NCBI GenBank assembly: GCA_029933115.1
Contig: JAOZOT010000149.1
Coordinates: forward strand, 1-8,063
Reading direction: 5' to 3'
Length of the DNA stretch: 8,063 nucleotides
DNA from: Anaerolineae bacterium
Lineage (GTDB): Bacteria; Chloroflexota; Anaerolineae; E26-bin7
The translations under genes were made by a program, and so were the position numbers. Every line of letters starts with the position of its first letter. Positions within the stretch are counted from its first letter, which is position 1. This document shows, piece after piece, positions 1 through 6,326 of the stretch. Below the pieces are notes generated by a model. The model worked only from the letters and a program-made list of their open reading frames with translations. It ran no database searches and was not told the DNA's origin.

Positions 1-131
1 TGGCAAATCTCCAGAGCATCGCCTCCCCAGGCTGCGGTGAGGACCTCGTATCCTTGGGCCTCAAAGTAGACACGCAGCATGTCAGAAGTGTCGAGATCGT
101 CCTCGACGATCAGGATCTTGCTTTTCTTCAT
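1..131 (-). CDS. Response regulator, receiver domain (N-terminal 43 residues, cut by window edge)
   Basis: Reading the minus strand from an ATG at 131-129 gives 43 residues beginning MKKSKILIVEDD and continuing to the window edge. The short beta strand followed by the acidic pocket (E10, D11, D12) and then a helix and a second strand (GYEVLTA) is the start of a CheY-like receiver domain. The phospho-acceptor aspartate (normally near residue 54) and any output domain lie outside the window, so single-domain versus DNA-binding type cannot be decided. A GGGAG sits almost directly against the start codon, closer than ideal. It lies in the same direction as, and 295 bp downstream of, the V4R gene, so it may belong to the same sensory cluster, but the spacer is long and no promoter of its own is convincing. 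The family assignment is strong; the link to its neighbours is inference. Confidence 0.88.
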   Translation of the reverse strand, partial: MKKSKILIVEDDLDTSDMLRVYFEAQGYEVLTAAWGGDALEIC

Positions 132-150
132 TCTCCCACTCCGATTTAGG

Positions 151-195
151 TCAGGGTTACCTGAACAGACCTTTGCCCCACAGTGTTGAGGCAAA
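151..195 (-). other. Two short hairpins in the leader before the response regulator
   Basis: Upstream of the response-regulator start the minus strand can form TTTGCC/GGCAAA (172-177 with 190-195, 12-nt loop) and then TCAGG/CCTGA (151-155 with 160-164, 4-nt loop). Neither is followed by a T-run, so they do not look like terminators. They may be leader structures or chance; no known RNA family is recognised. Confidence 0.25.
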
Positions 196-197
196 AC

Positions 198-356
198 CTA
201 CGGCAGGAACCTCACCACCTCTTCTCTTGCTATGAGCTTCGGTATTGGCTGCTTCAAGGTCTTGCGTAGTCGGCAGGTTGACTTCAAGCCCCCGGTGAAG
301 CGGAGGTCTGAGAGTTTACTCACACTCAGTAGATCACGGCTCTTGTTCGTAATCAC
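198..356 (-). CDS. Doubtful small basic ORF (52 codons) with a strong SD-like sequence
   Basis: Between the V4R gene and the response regulator the minus strand has an open frame ending with TAG at 200-198. The stop-free frame runs back to about 443, overlapping the end of the V4R gene, but contains no ATG. The first GTG is at 356-354, embedded in GGGGGAGGTGATT, a near-perfect match to the anti-SD sequence. That match would place an initiation site a few bases further on, where the codons are ATT, ACG and AAC. From the GTG the product would be 52 residues, rich in Lys and Arg, ending in VRFLP. I recognise no family. It may be a real small protein with an unusual start, the remnant of a gene that lost its ATG, or a chance open frame next to a purine-rich stretch. 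Treat as unproven. Confidence 0.2.
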   Translation of the reverse strand: MITNKSRDLLSVSKLSDLRFTGGLKSTCRLRKTLKQPIPKLIAREEVVRFLP

Positions 357-426
357 CTCCCCCAGTCCTTTGCAATAGGACGAAGCGATTGAGGCCAGAT
401 GTTTTTCGCCAACTCGAACCGTAGCT

Positions 427-1053
427 CTATCCTGTAGGCTCTTTATCTATGATAAAAGTGCAGGTGGGGTCTCCTTTGGCTATGCAGAGGGTTTCCTCCA
501 CTCTGAAATCCTTTCCTCCGCTGACCCAGCGCAAACCCTCCTGTAAGAGTCCGACAGCCTGGAAGCAAACGGGCCTGTCGGTTTTTCGTCCCCAGCACAC
601 CGGGCAGCGTTCGATAATGTAGATGAATTTTTCCTCGTCCTCTTCCACCCGTGTAATCTGATCGCTGATTTTGGTAAAAGTCTCGGCCATGGCTCTGACG
701 CCTACTTTCAACTTTGTGCTCAGGGGCAACACTTTGAAAGCAAGGTCGGCCATGCCCACCATAGATCCAAAGTCTCGGATCACGTGGGCGAAAGCGGCTC
801 GCCCCATGCGCAAGGCGAGGCCACGAGCCCCACGCGGACCATACATATCCTCCAGGGCCTGGTTGAGGGCTCCGAAATCCGCAAAGTCAAACTCGCGCTT
901 CAAATCGTCAGGGGGATAGTTATCAATAAATTCAGACAGATTGGCCATATTGAGGACGGCGTTGATGCCGTTTTTGCCCATCACTTCTTCCAGAGCAATA
1001 AGGGAGATGCGGCCCCCTTTATTGGGATAATAGAATCCGCTTTTATTTGACAC
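427..1053 (-). CDS. V4R (4-vinyl reductase-type) domain protein, probable small-molecule sensor
   Basis: A 208-residue soluble protein. The C-terminal part (about 143-205) matches the V4R domain pattern: a CPVC motif at 150-153, C163, then a hydrophobic helix (VGLLQEGL) and a closing strand with C190 and C198 (GDPTCTFII). V4R domains bind small hydrophobic ligands and are related in fold to heme-NO-binding domains; the Cys residues could hold a metal. Residues 1-140 are mostly helical and resemble the N-terminal half of that fold, but I see no specific heme histidine motif. Translation starts at GTG (1053-1051), chosen because AAGGAGGT lies 7 nt upstream. The gene follows the Roadblock/LC7 gene by 45 bp and is surely co-transcribed with it. 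The ligand and output are unknown; a role as input sensor for the Roadblock partner or the nearby response regulator is inference. Confidence 0.8.
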   Translation of the reverse strand: MSNKSGFYYPNKGGRISLIALEEVMGKNGINAVLNMANLSEFIDNYPPDDLKREFDFADFGALNQALEDMYGPRGARGLALRMGRAAFAHVIRDFGSMVGMADLAFKVLPLSTKLKVGVRAMAETFTKISDQITRVEEDEEKFIYIIERCPVCWGRKTDRPVCFQAVGLLQEGLRWVSGGKDFRVEETLCIAKGDPTCTFIIDKEPTG

Positions 1054-1098
1054 AGTTACTACCTCCTTAGTTGAGAGTCCTTAACCTTTGTCAGGCTA

Positions 1099-1470
1099 TT
1101 AGACGATCTTGGCCAGTTCTTCTGCGGTGCGTTTCATGTCCAAGAAAAGCAAGCCCAGCTTTGCTTGTTGACGGGCCAGAACTGTCAGGACCGCCTCCTC
1201 TCCTACAGACATCAGAAATACGTAGCCATTCTCGCCTCTGATGTAGACCTGATCAAGCATGCCCCGTCCCAACTCGGTGGCGATGCGCTCACCCAGGGAG
1301 AGCATGGCCGCCGACATAGCTGAGACTCGATCCTCCTCTACGCCGGCGGGCAGCGATGAAGCCATGATCAGACCGTCAACACTGACCACCGCCGAAGCTT
1401 CGATGTCGGGGGTGCTCACTTGTAGGTCTTTCAGACAATCTATCATCTGCTCTGTCCTTGACTTCGTCAT
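1099..1470 (-). CDS. Roadblock/LC7 domain protein (MglB-like)
   Basis: A 123-residue single-domain protein. After an N-terminal helix (about 3-17) it has the typical Roadblock/LC7 order: strand and turn SAVVSVDGLIMASSLP (about 26-41), a long helix (about 47-67, MSAAMLSLGERIATEL), strands QVYIRGENGYVFLMSVG and AVLTVLAR, then a final helix with a C-terminal EELAKIV. Bacterial members such as MglB act as dimers that regulate Ras-like MglA GTPases, but no GTPase gene lies in this window. The ATG at 1470-1468 is preferred, with a GAGGAG about 10 nt upstream; the same frame stays open to 1602, but that extension would run into the hairpin repeat region and reads as low-complexity non-conserved sequence. 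It is the first gene of the operon with the V4R gene and is probably transcribed from one or both tandem promoters upstream. Confidence 0.87.
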   Translation of the reverse strand: MTKSRTEQMIDCLKDLQVSTPDIEASAVVSVDGLIMASSLPAGVEEDRVSAMSAAMLSLGERIATELGRGMLDQVYIRGENGYVFLMSVGEEAVLTVLARQQAKLGLLFLDMKRTAEELAKIV

Positions 1471-1609
1471 ATTAGTGCTCCTCTCCTCTGTGTTGTTTTT
1501 TCTATGATGCCCGCCAGGGGCCTTCGCAGCGAAGCCTTGGGAGCTTGAGGGGTATCCCCACCTGCTCCCGCCGGATTTGGAATCCGGCAGCGAGTTGGCC
1601 ACTGTGGGC

Positions 1610-1634
1610 CTGGATTACAAATCCAGGCCGGGCG
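1610..1634 (+). repeat. Direct repeat copy 1 (GGATT-type hairpin unit)
   Basis: A 25-bp unit containing CTGGATT, ACA and AATCCAG followed by GCCGGGCG. It matches 1710-1734 at 23 of 25 positions, exactly 100 bp apart. Both differences keep the stem intact: one falls in the 3-nt loop, the other lies outside the hairpin. Confidence 0.7.
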
Positions 1635-1709
1635 AGGTGAACAGTTACCTCTCGGCCCTGAGAGCAGAACTGATGGGCCGACCTCCCGCCGGTGGAGGAG
1701 AATGTGGAT

Positions 1710-1734
1710 CTGGATTGCAAATCCAGGCCGAGCG
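1710..1734 (+). repeat. Direct repeat copy 2 (GGATT-type hairpin unit)
   Basis: Second copy of the 25-bp unit at 1610-1634 (23 of 25 identical), with stem CTGGATT/AATCCAG and loop GCA. A third, more diverged hairpin of the same GGATT/AATCC design is at 1570-1588. Confidence 0.7.
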
Positions 1735-1746
1735 GGGAACGTGTGG

Positions 1747-1786
1747 AGGGACACCCCCCACACCCCCCGACCTGCTGCGCAGGCCC
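1747..1786 (+). repeat. Dispersed repeat, copy A
   Basis: This 40-bp stretch (starting AGGGACACCCCC, containing CCCGACCTGC, ending GCCC) is matched without gaps by the reverse complement of 8024-8063 at 34 of 40 positions. Both copies are non-coding and lie upstream of minus-strand operons, but in opposite orientations relative to the genes. It forms the right part of the hairpin array. Confidence 0.7.
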
Positions 1787-1826
1787 GTTACCTCGGGGCT
1801 GATAGGGAAATCCTAGTTTGCTCTAT

Positions 1827-1855
1827 ATTTTACCCGTTTTTGGCTCAGACGTCAA
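1827..1855 (-). promoter_or_regulatory. Promoter P2 for the Roadblock-V4R operon
   Basis: On the minus strand, -35 TTGACG (1855-1850) and -10 TAAAAT (1832-1827) are separated by exactly 17 bp; each matches the sigma-70 consensus at 5 of 6 positions. Transcription would start near 1820, giving a leader of about 350 nt that runs through the whole hairpin array before the Roadblock start codon. Confidence 0.6.
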
Positions 1856-1934
1856 CATCTTTAAACTGATAAAATTGTCCTTGCATCCCACCGCGAAATA
1901 AGTGGGGTGTCGTTGCCGGGGCAAGTTCAACAAT

Positions 1935-1963
1935 AGTATACCATAAAAACGCCTAACTGTGAA
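1935..1963 (-). promoter_or_regulatory. Promoter P1 for the Roadblock-V4R operon
   Basis: On the minus strand, -35 TTCACA (1963-1958) and -10 TATACT (1940-1935) with a 17-bp spacer, plus a TGG directly before the -10, which resembles an extended -10. It lies just after the clpC terminator, so it would restart transcription for the genes downstream. P1 and P2 are 108 bp apart in tandem. Confidence 0.65.
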
Positions 1964-2020
1964 CTAGCCATGATTCGAGAGTATCATTCAGAACTGTATC
2001 CCCAAGGCCACGTTTCTCCA

Positions 2021-2048
2021 AAAGAAAAAGGAGAGCCTTTTGCTCTCC
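2021..2048 (-). terminator. Intrinsic terminator of clpC
   Basis: The minus strand forms a perfect 7-bp stem GGAGAGC/GCTCTCC (2048-2042 with 2036-2030) with loop AAAAG, followed at once by TTTTTCTTT (2029-2021). It lies 53 bp past the clpC stop and cleanly separates the clpC unit from the Roadblock-V4R unit. The plus strand has no comparable T-run after the stem, so it looks one-directional. Confidence 0.92.
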
Positions 2049-2100
2049 AATTTATTATATTACGTGCGTCTTCTTCGATAGGATCACCTCGAGCGGAAAT

Positions 2101-4590
2101 CTATTGCAGGAATGTTTCCAACACACTTTCGCTGTCCTCTTCCATCGCTTTCTCTACCACGTGCAGTTTCACTTCACCGTCCTCTAAATCGGCCAGCACG
2201 GTATCGCCTCCCTGGAATTCACCGGCCAGCAGTCCTTCTGACAGCGGGTCTTCGATCAGGCGCTGGATGACCCGTTTGAGGGGACGGGCTCCAAAATTGG
2301 CGTCGTAGCCTTCCTCAGCCAGATGCTCCTTGGCTGCCTCACTCACCTCCAGTTCAATGTGGTGCTCCTCCAATCGCTCCCGCACTTTATTGAGCTCCAG
2401 ATCAACAATCTGCTTGATCTCCTCTTTAGTCAGGGCTTTGAAGACCATCACGCCATCAACGCGGTTGAGAAACTCTGGCCTGAAGGTTCGTTTCAGTTCG
2501 GCCAGTAGTTTCTCTTTCATCTCTTTGTAAGCTTCTTCCTGGGTCTTGGCTTCATCACGGCTTACAGCAAAGCCAAGGGACGTTTGACGGCTGATAAGAT
2601 CGGCTCCGATATTGGAGGTCATGATGATGATGGTGTTGCGGAAGTCAACCTTATGTCCCTTGGCATCTGACAAGCGGCCATCTTCCATGATTTGCAGCAG
2701 CATGTTGAAAGCTTCGGGGTGGGCCTTTTCTATTTCATCGAAGCAGATCACGGAGTATGGACGACGGCGTACAGCTTCCGTAAGTTGTCCGGCCTCTTCG
2801 TAGCCAATGTAGCCCGGAGGAGCGCCTACCAGGCGCGATACGGTATGACGTTCCATGAACTCGGACATATCCAATTGCAGCAGGGCCTCTTCTGTGCCGA
2901 ACATGAATTCGGCCAGGGCTTTAGCCAGCTCCGTCTTTCCCACGCCGGTGGGCCCCAGGAAGATGAAGGATCCGATGGGCCTCTTGGGGTCTTTGAGCCC
3001 GGCCCGAGCGCGCCGCACAGATTTGGCAATGGCTGTGATGGCTTCATCCTGGCCAACTATGCGCTTGTGCAGGACTTCTTCCATTTGCAGCAGCCGCTCG
3101 GTTTCCTCGCCGACAATGCGCATTAAAGGTATCCCCGTCCACATGGAGACCACTTCGGCCACGTCTTCGGCTGTGACCTGGGGGCCATCGGCCATGGGAT
3201 TCCAGCCCAGGCGTAGCTGCTCCAGCCTTGCTTCGAGTTCCTCTTCCTGTTCGCGCAGGCTGAGCGCATCCTCGTAACGCTGGGCGTTGAAAGCTTCTTC
3301 CTTCTCTCTCTGTATGGCCTTGAGGTTGGCAAAGGTTTCTTTCAGGCCGAGGGCCTGGGGAGCCTTGTACATGCGCACACGGGCAGCAGCCTCGTCAATG
3401 AGGTCAATGGCCTTGTCTGGCAGATAACGGTCGCTGATGTAGCGTGCCGACAGGCGGGCGGCCGCTTCAACGGCTTCATCGGTGATTCGCAGATTGTGAT
3501 GAGCCTCGTAGCGTTCCCTGATGCCCAGCAGAATTTCGATTGTCTCCTCGACAGTCGGCTCCTCAATAAAGACGGGCTGGAAGCGCCGTTCCAGGGCGGC
3601 ATCGCCTTCGATGTATTTGCGGTACTCGTCCAGGGTGGTGGCGCCAATGCATTGTAATTCCCCTCGAGACAGGGCTGGTTTCAGGATATTGGCCGCATCA
3701 ACGGAGCTGCCGGCCGCCCCTGCTCCGACAAGCATGTGCAGTTCGTCTATGAAGAGAATGCTTTGCGTCTCTTTGATCTCTTCAATGACTTTTTTCAACC
3801 TTTCCTCAAACTGACCACGGTACATGGTGCCGGCCACCAGAGAGCCCACGTCCAGCATCAGGACACGCTTGTCCAGAAGAGGCTCTGGTGTCTCACAGGC
3901 CACGATGCGTTGAGCCAGTCCTTCGACGATAGCCGTCTTTCCCACGCCTGGGTCACCGATGAGGGCCGGATTGTTCTTGGTTCGCCGTGAGAGTATCTGG
4001 ATAACCCTTTCGATTTCCTTTTGGCGGCCGATGACGGGATCCAGCTTGCCCTCTTGGGCTTTGGCTGTAAGATCGGTGCCCAGTTGATTGAGCAGGGGGG
4101 TCCGCTGTTCTTTTCCCTTCCTCCTCGCGCCAGCGTAGACCGGACTTTCCGCCATCAGGCGTCCTGTTTGAGCCCGGACCTTTTCCAGATTGACTCCCAT
4201 GCTCCTGAGGACGTTAACCGCCACTCCTTCGCCTTCGCGCACCAAGCCCAGAAGGAGGTGCTCGGTGCCGATGTAGTGATGGCCCATGCGCCGTGCCTCG
4301 TCTACAGCCAGCTCAATCACGCGTTTGGTGCGCGGGGTGAGGGTGAGCCTGGGGCTGAACATAGTCCGCTGGCCTTGCCCCACCGTCCTCTCCACCATAT
4401 CCTTCACCCGCTGCGGTTTCACTCCCAGTTCGCGGAGCACTTTGACCGCTACGCCGTTCTCCTCTCGTATCAGGCCGAGCAGGAGGTGTTCGGTGCCAAT
4501 GTAATTGTGATTGAGACGCTGGGCCTCTTCCTGAGCGAAGGTCAGAACCCGCCGAGCCCTCTTGGTAAATCTGTCAAATTTGTCTGCCAT
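2101..4590 (-). CDS. clpC: ATP-dependent Clp protease ATP-binding subunit ClpC
   Basis: An 829-residue AAA+ unfoldase, full length for ClpC, which unfolds substrates and feeds them to ClpP. Domains in order: two Clp_N repeats (about 1-70 and 78-145, each with HxYIGTEHLLLGL); AAA-1 with Walker A GDPGVGKT (212-219), pore tyrosine in GTMYRG (Y257), Walker B FIDE (280-283), sensor GATT (316-319) and arginine fingers ERR (334-336); a middle coiled coil of UVR type (about 424-460), short as in ClpC rather than long as in ClpB; AAA-2 with Walker A GPTGVGKT (546-553), pore GYIGY (593-597), Walker B CFDE (616-619) and NRVD (709-712). LGF at 672-674 matches the ClpP-docking loop. The ATG at 4590 has GAGG 9 nt upstream. 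All catalytic residues are present. The ctsR-mcsA-mcsB genes that precede clpC in Firmicutes are absent; rpsA lies upstream instead, so control must differ. Confidence 0.97.
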   Translation of the reverse strand: MADKFDRFTKRARRVLTFAQEEAQRLNHNYIGTEHLLLGLIREENGVAVKVLRELGVKPQRVKDMVERTVGQGQRTMFSPRLTLTPRTKRVIELAVDEARRMGHHYIGTEHLLLGLVREGEGVAVNVLRSMGVNLEKVRAQTGRLMAESPVYAGARRKGKEQRTPLLNQLGTDLTAKAQEGKLDPVIGRQKEIERVIQILSRRTKNNPALIGDPGVGKTAIVEGLAQRIVACETPEPLLDKRVLMLDVGSLVAGTMYRGQFEERLKKVIEEIKETQSILFIDELHMLVGAGAAGSSVDAANILKPALSRGELQCIGATTLDEYRKYIEGDAALERRFQPVFIEEPTVEETIEILLGIRERYEAHHNLRITDEAVEAAARLSARYISDRYLPDKAIDLIDEAAARVRMYKAPQALGLKETFANLKAIQREKEEAFNAQRYEDALSLREQEEELEARLEQLRLGWNPMADGPQVTAEDVAEVVSMWTGIPLMRIVGEETERLLQMEEVLHKRIVGQDEAITAIAKSVRRARAGLKDPKRPIGSFIFLGPTGVGKTELAKALAEFMFGTEEALLQLDMSEFMERHTVSRLVGAPPGYIGYEEAGQLTEAVRRRPYSVICFDEIEKAHPEAFNMLLQIMEDGRLSDAKGHKVDFRNTIIIMTSNIGADLISRQTSLGFAVSRDEAKTQEEAYKEMKEKLLAELKRTFRPEFLNRVDGVMVFKALTKEEIKQIVDLELNKVRERLEEHHIELEVSEAAKEHLAEEGYDANFGARPLKRVIQRLIEDPLSEGLLAGEFQGGDTVLADLEDGEVKLHVVEKAMEEDSESVLETFLQ

Positions 4591-4647
4591 AGCCTATATC
4601 CTCAAACCAACTATTGCTGCTTGCAGAAGGCGATTTTATGTAAATGC

Positions 4648-4675
4648 AATATCGTGAATCACGTAAAGCTGACAA
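4648..4675 (-). promoter_or_regulatory. Possible clpC promoter with an inverted repeat in the spacer
   Basis: On the minus strand TTGTCA (4675-4670) and GATATT (4653-4648) are 16 bp apart and form a moderate sigma-70-like pair (5 of 6 and 4 of 6 matches). The perfect inverted repeat CGTGA/TCACG (4653-4663, one-base centre) lies in the spacer and abuts the -10, a position where a repressor could act. The site does not match CIRCE or the CtsR heptad repeat. clpC could also be read through from rpsA, since no good terminator separates them. Confidence 0.35.
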
Positions 4676-4712
4676 AAAAACAAGACGCTGGCTACCGGGA
4701 ATGAATCCGGCT

Positions 4713-6293
4713 TTACAGGGCCTTCACTTCTACCTCGATGTCCTCTTCAACCTCTGAACTGAACGCCTCTTCAGCCTGCGTCTCTATTTCCGCTTCCCCT
4801 TGCGAGTCGGCTTCTTGCATAGATTCAGCCTCTGTCTCCGAGGAAACCTCGCATGGGGCTGCTGTTTCCTTTAATAATTCTATCGCCTCTTCGATTTCTG
4901 AACCGGGTATCTCTTCTGTCTGTGTCTCCTCTGCCGCAATTGCCTCTTGGGAGTCCGTTTCCTGGGCAGATTCGGCCTGAGCTTCTGTCTCCAGGGTGGT
5001 CTCGTATGAGACTGCTCTCTCCTCTACGCCGACCTCTTCGACCTCAGGGGCCAACTCGTATTCCGTCTCTGGCTCTTCTAGTTCGATCTCTTCTTCAACC
5101 AGTTCTGAGACGGGTCCTTCGCGCCAATCCAGATCAACGTATTCTCCCTCTCTGACCCGCTTGAGGCTCAGTCCCATGCGCCGTCGGTCGGCGTCAATGC
5201 GGATGATCCTCAAGGTGACCACGTCTCCCACTTTGAGTACCTCTTTGGGATGGGTTACGGGCTCTTCGGAGAGTTCCGAAATGTGAATTAGACCCTCGAT
5301 GTCGTCGTCATTCAGGCGGGCGAAGGCTCCAAAGTTGGCCAGTTTGGTGATAGTGCCTTGCACCAATTGACCCACAAAATATTTCTCCGGGACGAGGCTC
5401 CACGGTTCAGGTTGCAGCCGCTTGATGCTCAAGCCGATGCGGCGTTTCTCCCTGTCCACATTCAGAATGTAGACATCCACCTCGTCTCCGACTTGGAGCA
5501 CTTCCTTGGGATGAGACACGCGTCCCCAGGAGAGCTCAGAAAGGTGCACCAAGCCATCGGCTCCGCCCAAGTCAATGAAAGCTCCAAAGTTACACAAGCT
5601 GCTGACTCGCCCTCGACGCACATCACCTTCTTGGAGCTCGTTTAGTAGCTTTTCCTTCTGTTGCTTGCGCCATTCTCGCATGGCTGCCCGTTCGGAAAGG
5701 ATAAGACGGTTACGCCGTCGGTCTAACTCGATGATCTTGAGCCGCAACTGCTGACCGACCATCTTGGCCCAGTATTCCTCATTGCTCTGCGGCTCCTGAG
5801 ACTTTTGGTAGGGAGGTACCAGTTGAGAGGCTGGCACGAAACCTCGTACCTTGCCCAGGCGCACGATGAGTCCTCCTTTATTGTAGCCGCTCACCGTGGC
5901 CTCAAAGCATTCTCCAGCTTCAAAGATTTCCTGGGCAGCCTGCCAATCCTTTTCCAGTTGAGCCCGACTGAGCGAGAGGATGACGTTACCGTTTTTGTCC
6001 TCGGGATTGAGGACGTAGACTGGTACTTCGTCACCCACCTTGAGTTTCTCAATCGCCTCTGGCCCCATCCGCTCCAATTCACGGCTGGACACGAGTCCCT
6101 CCGTTTTGGAGCCTATGTCAATCAGAACCTCAGTAGGGCTGGTGCTGACGATCACCCCTTCCAGGATGTCACCCCGCCGGAACGGTCTGTAGGCGTAGCT
6201 TTCTTCCAGGAGTTCTTCCATCGAATAGACGTTATCGTCTTCTTTTGTCTCCCTCCCTTCTTCTAGCAAAAGGACTTCCCCTTGGTTTTCCAT
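4713..6293 (-). CDS. rpsA: S1 RNA-binding domain protein / 30S ribosomal protein S1
   Basis: A 526-residue protein with four S1 (OB-fold) RNA-binding domains at about 39-110, 126-202, 223-294 and 306-380. Domains 3 and 4 carry the classic NFGAF and GLxHxSEL motifs (NFGAFID 235-241, NFGAFAR 320-326); domain 2 has GLIVRLGKVRGFVP, the form seen in true ribosomal S1. S1 binds mRNA near the ribosome binding site and helps initiation. E. coli S1 has six domains; four is usual in many other phyla. Residues about 390-526 form a very acidic Glu-rich tail without an S1 fold, containing a partial internal duplication (about 434-473 and 485-522). The ATG at 6293 has GAGGG 9 nt upstream and a leader of only about 27 nt from a strong promoter. 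clpC follows after 122 bp. A non-ribosomal S1-domain regulator cannot be fully excluded, but domain count and order favour RpsA. Confidence 0.9.
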   Translation of the reverse strand: MENQGEVLLLEEGRETKEDDNVYSMEELLEESYAYRPFRRGDILEGVIVSTSPTEVLIDIGSKTEGLVSSRELERMGPEAIEKLKVGDEVPVYVLNPEDKNGNVILSLSRAQLEKDWQAAQEIFEAGECFEATVSGYNKGGLIVRLGKVRGFVPASQLVPPYQKSQEPQSNEEYWAKMVGQQLRLKIIELDRRRNRLILSERAAMREWRKQQKEKLLNELQEGDVRRGRVSSLCNFGAFIDLGGADGLVHLSELSWGRVSHPKEVLQVGDEVDVYILNVDREKRRIGLSIKRLQPEPWSLVPEKYFVGQLVQGTITKLANFGAFARLNDDDIEGLIHISELSEEPVTHPKEVLKVGDVVTLRIIRIDADRRRMGLSLKRVREGEYVDLDWREGPVSELVEEEIELEEPETEYELAPEVEEVGVEERAVSYETTLETEAQAESAQETDSQEAIAAEETQTEEIPGSEIEEAIELLKETAAPCEVSSETEAESMQEADSQGEAEIETQAEEAFSSEVEEDIEVEVKAL

Positions 6294-6326
6294 ATAAGAT
6301 TTCCCTCTTCCCTCGATTTGATTTAC

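Larger units (their letters stand above)
1522..1797. repeat. Dense array of short hairpins, most with 3-nt loops
   Basis: This GC-rich non-coding block is almost entirely inverted repeats. Seven hairpins have exactly 3-nt loops: CTTCG/CGAAG (1522-1534), GGGG/CCCC (1549-1559, nested inside GGGAGC 1539-1544 with GCTCCC 1564-1569), GCCGGATT/AATCCGGC (1570-1588), GGCCTGGATT/AATCCAGGCC (1607-1629), CTGGATT/AATCCAG (1710-1726), GTGTGG plus GGG paired with CCC plus CCACAC with one internal mismatch (1741-1763), and CCTGC/GCAGG (1771-1783). Others with larger loops are GAGGT/ACCTC (1634-1651), CTCTC/GAGAG (1649-1664, mutually exclusive with the previous one), CCTCC/GGAGG (1682-1698) and CCCG/CGGG (1784-1797). 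It lies between promoter P2 and the Roadblock start, so it would form a structured leader of about 350 nt. It could be a dispersed REP/MITE-like element, a composite of several, or a structured RNA; I recognise no named family. Confidence 0.75.

Noticed and set aside
1471..1602. N-terminal extension of the Roadblock protein to a start at 1602 (167 aa)
   Set aside because: The added 44 residues are encoded partly by the hairpin repeats, look unlike the domain, and the internal ATG at 1470 has a good GAGGAG site.
1522..1797. CRISPR array or integron attC sites
   Set aside because: Repeats are not evenly spaced with uniform spacers, units differ in sequence, and the conserved attC core boxes, an integrase or cas genes are not seen.
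4021..4704. Plus-strand open frame of 227 codons opposite clpC
   Set aside because: It is antisense to the conserved ClpC N-terminal region and runs past the clpC start into the intergenic gap; the product has no recognisable domain and clpC explains the sequence.
4678..4712. Terminator after rpsA
   Set aside because: The minus strand has GCCGG...CCGGT and later a run of seven T, but the stem is only 4-5 bp and is separated from the T-run by about 12 nt, so it is not a convincing intrinsic terminator.
4591..4712. CIRCE or CtsR operator upstream of clpC
   Set aside because: No TTAGCACTC/GAGTGCTAA pair and no tandem GGTCAAA heptads are present.
5805..6266. Plus-strand open frame opposite rpsA
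   Set aside because: Shadow of the S1 domains; no domain and no supporting ribosome binding site or neighbour.
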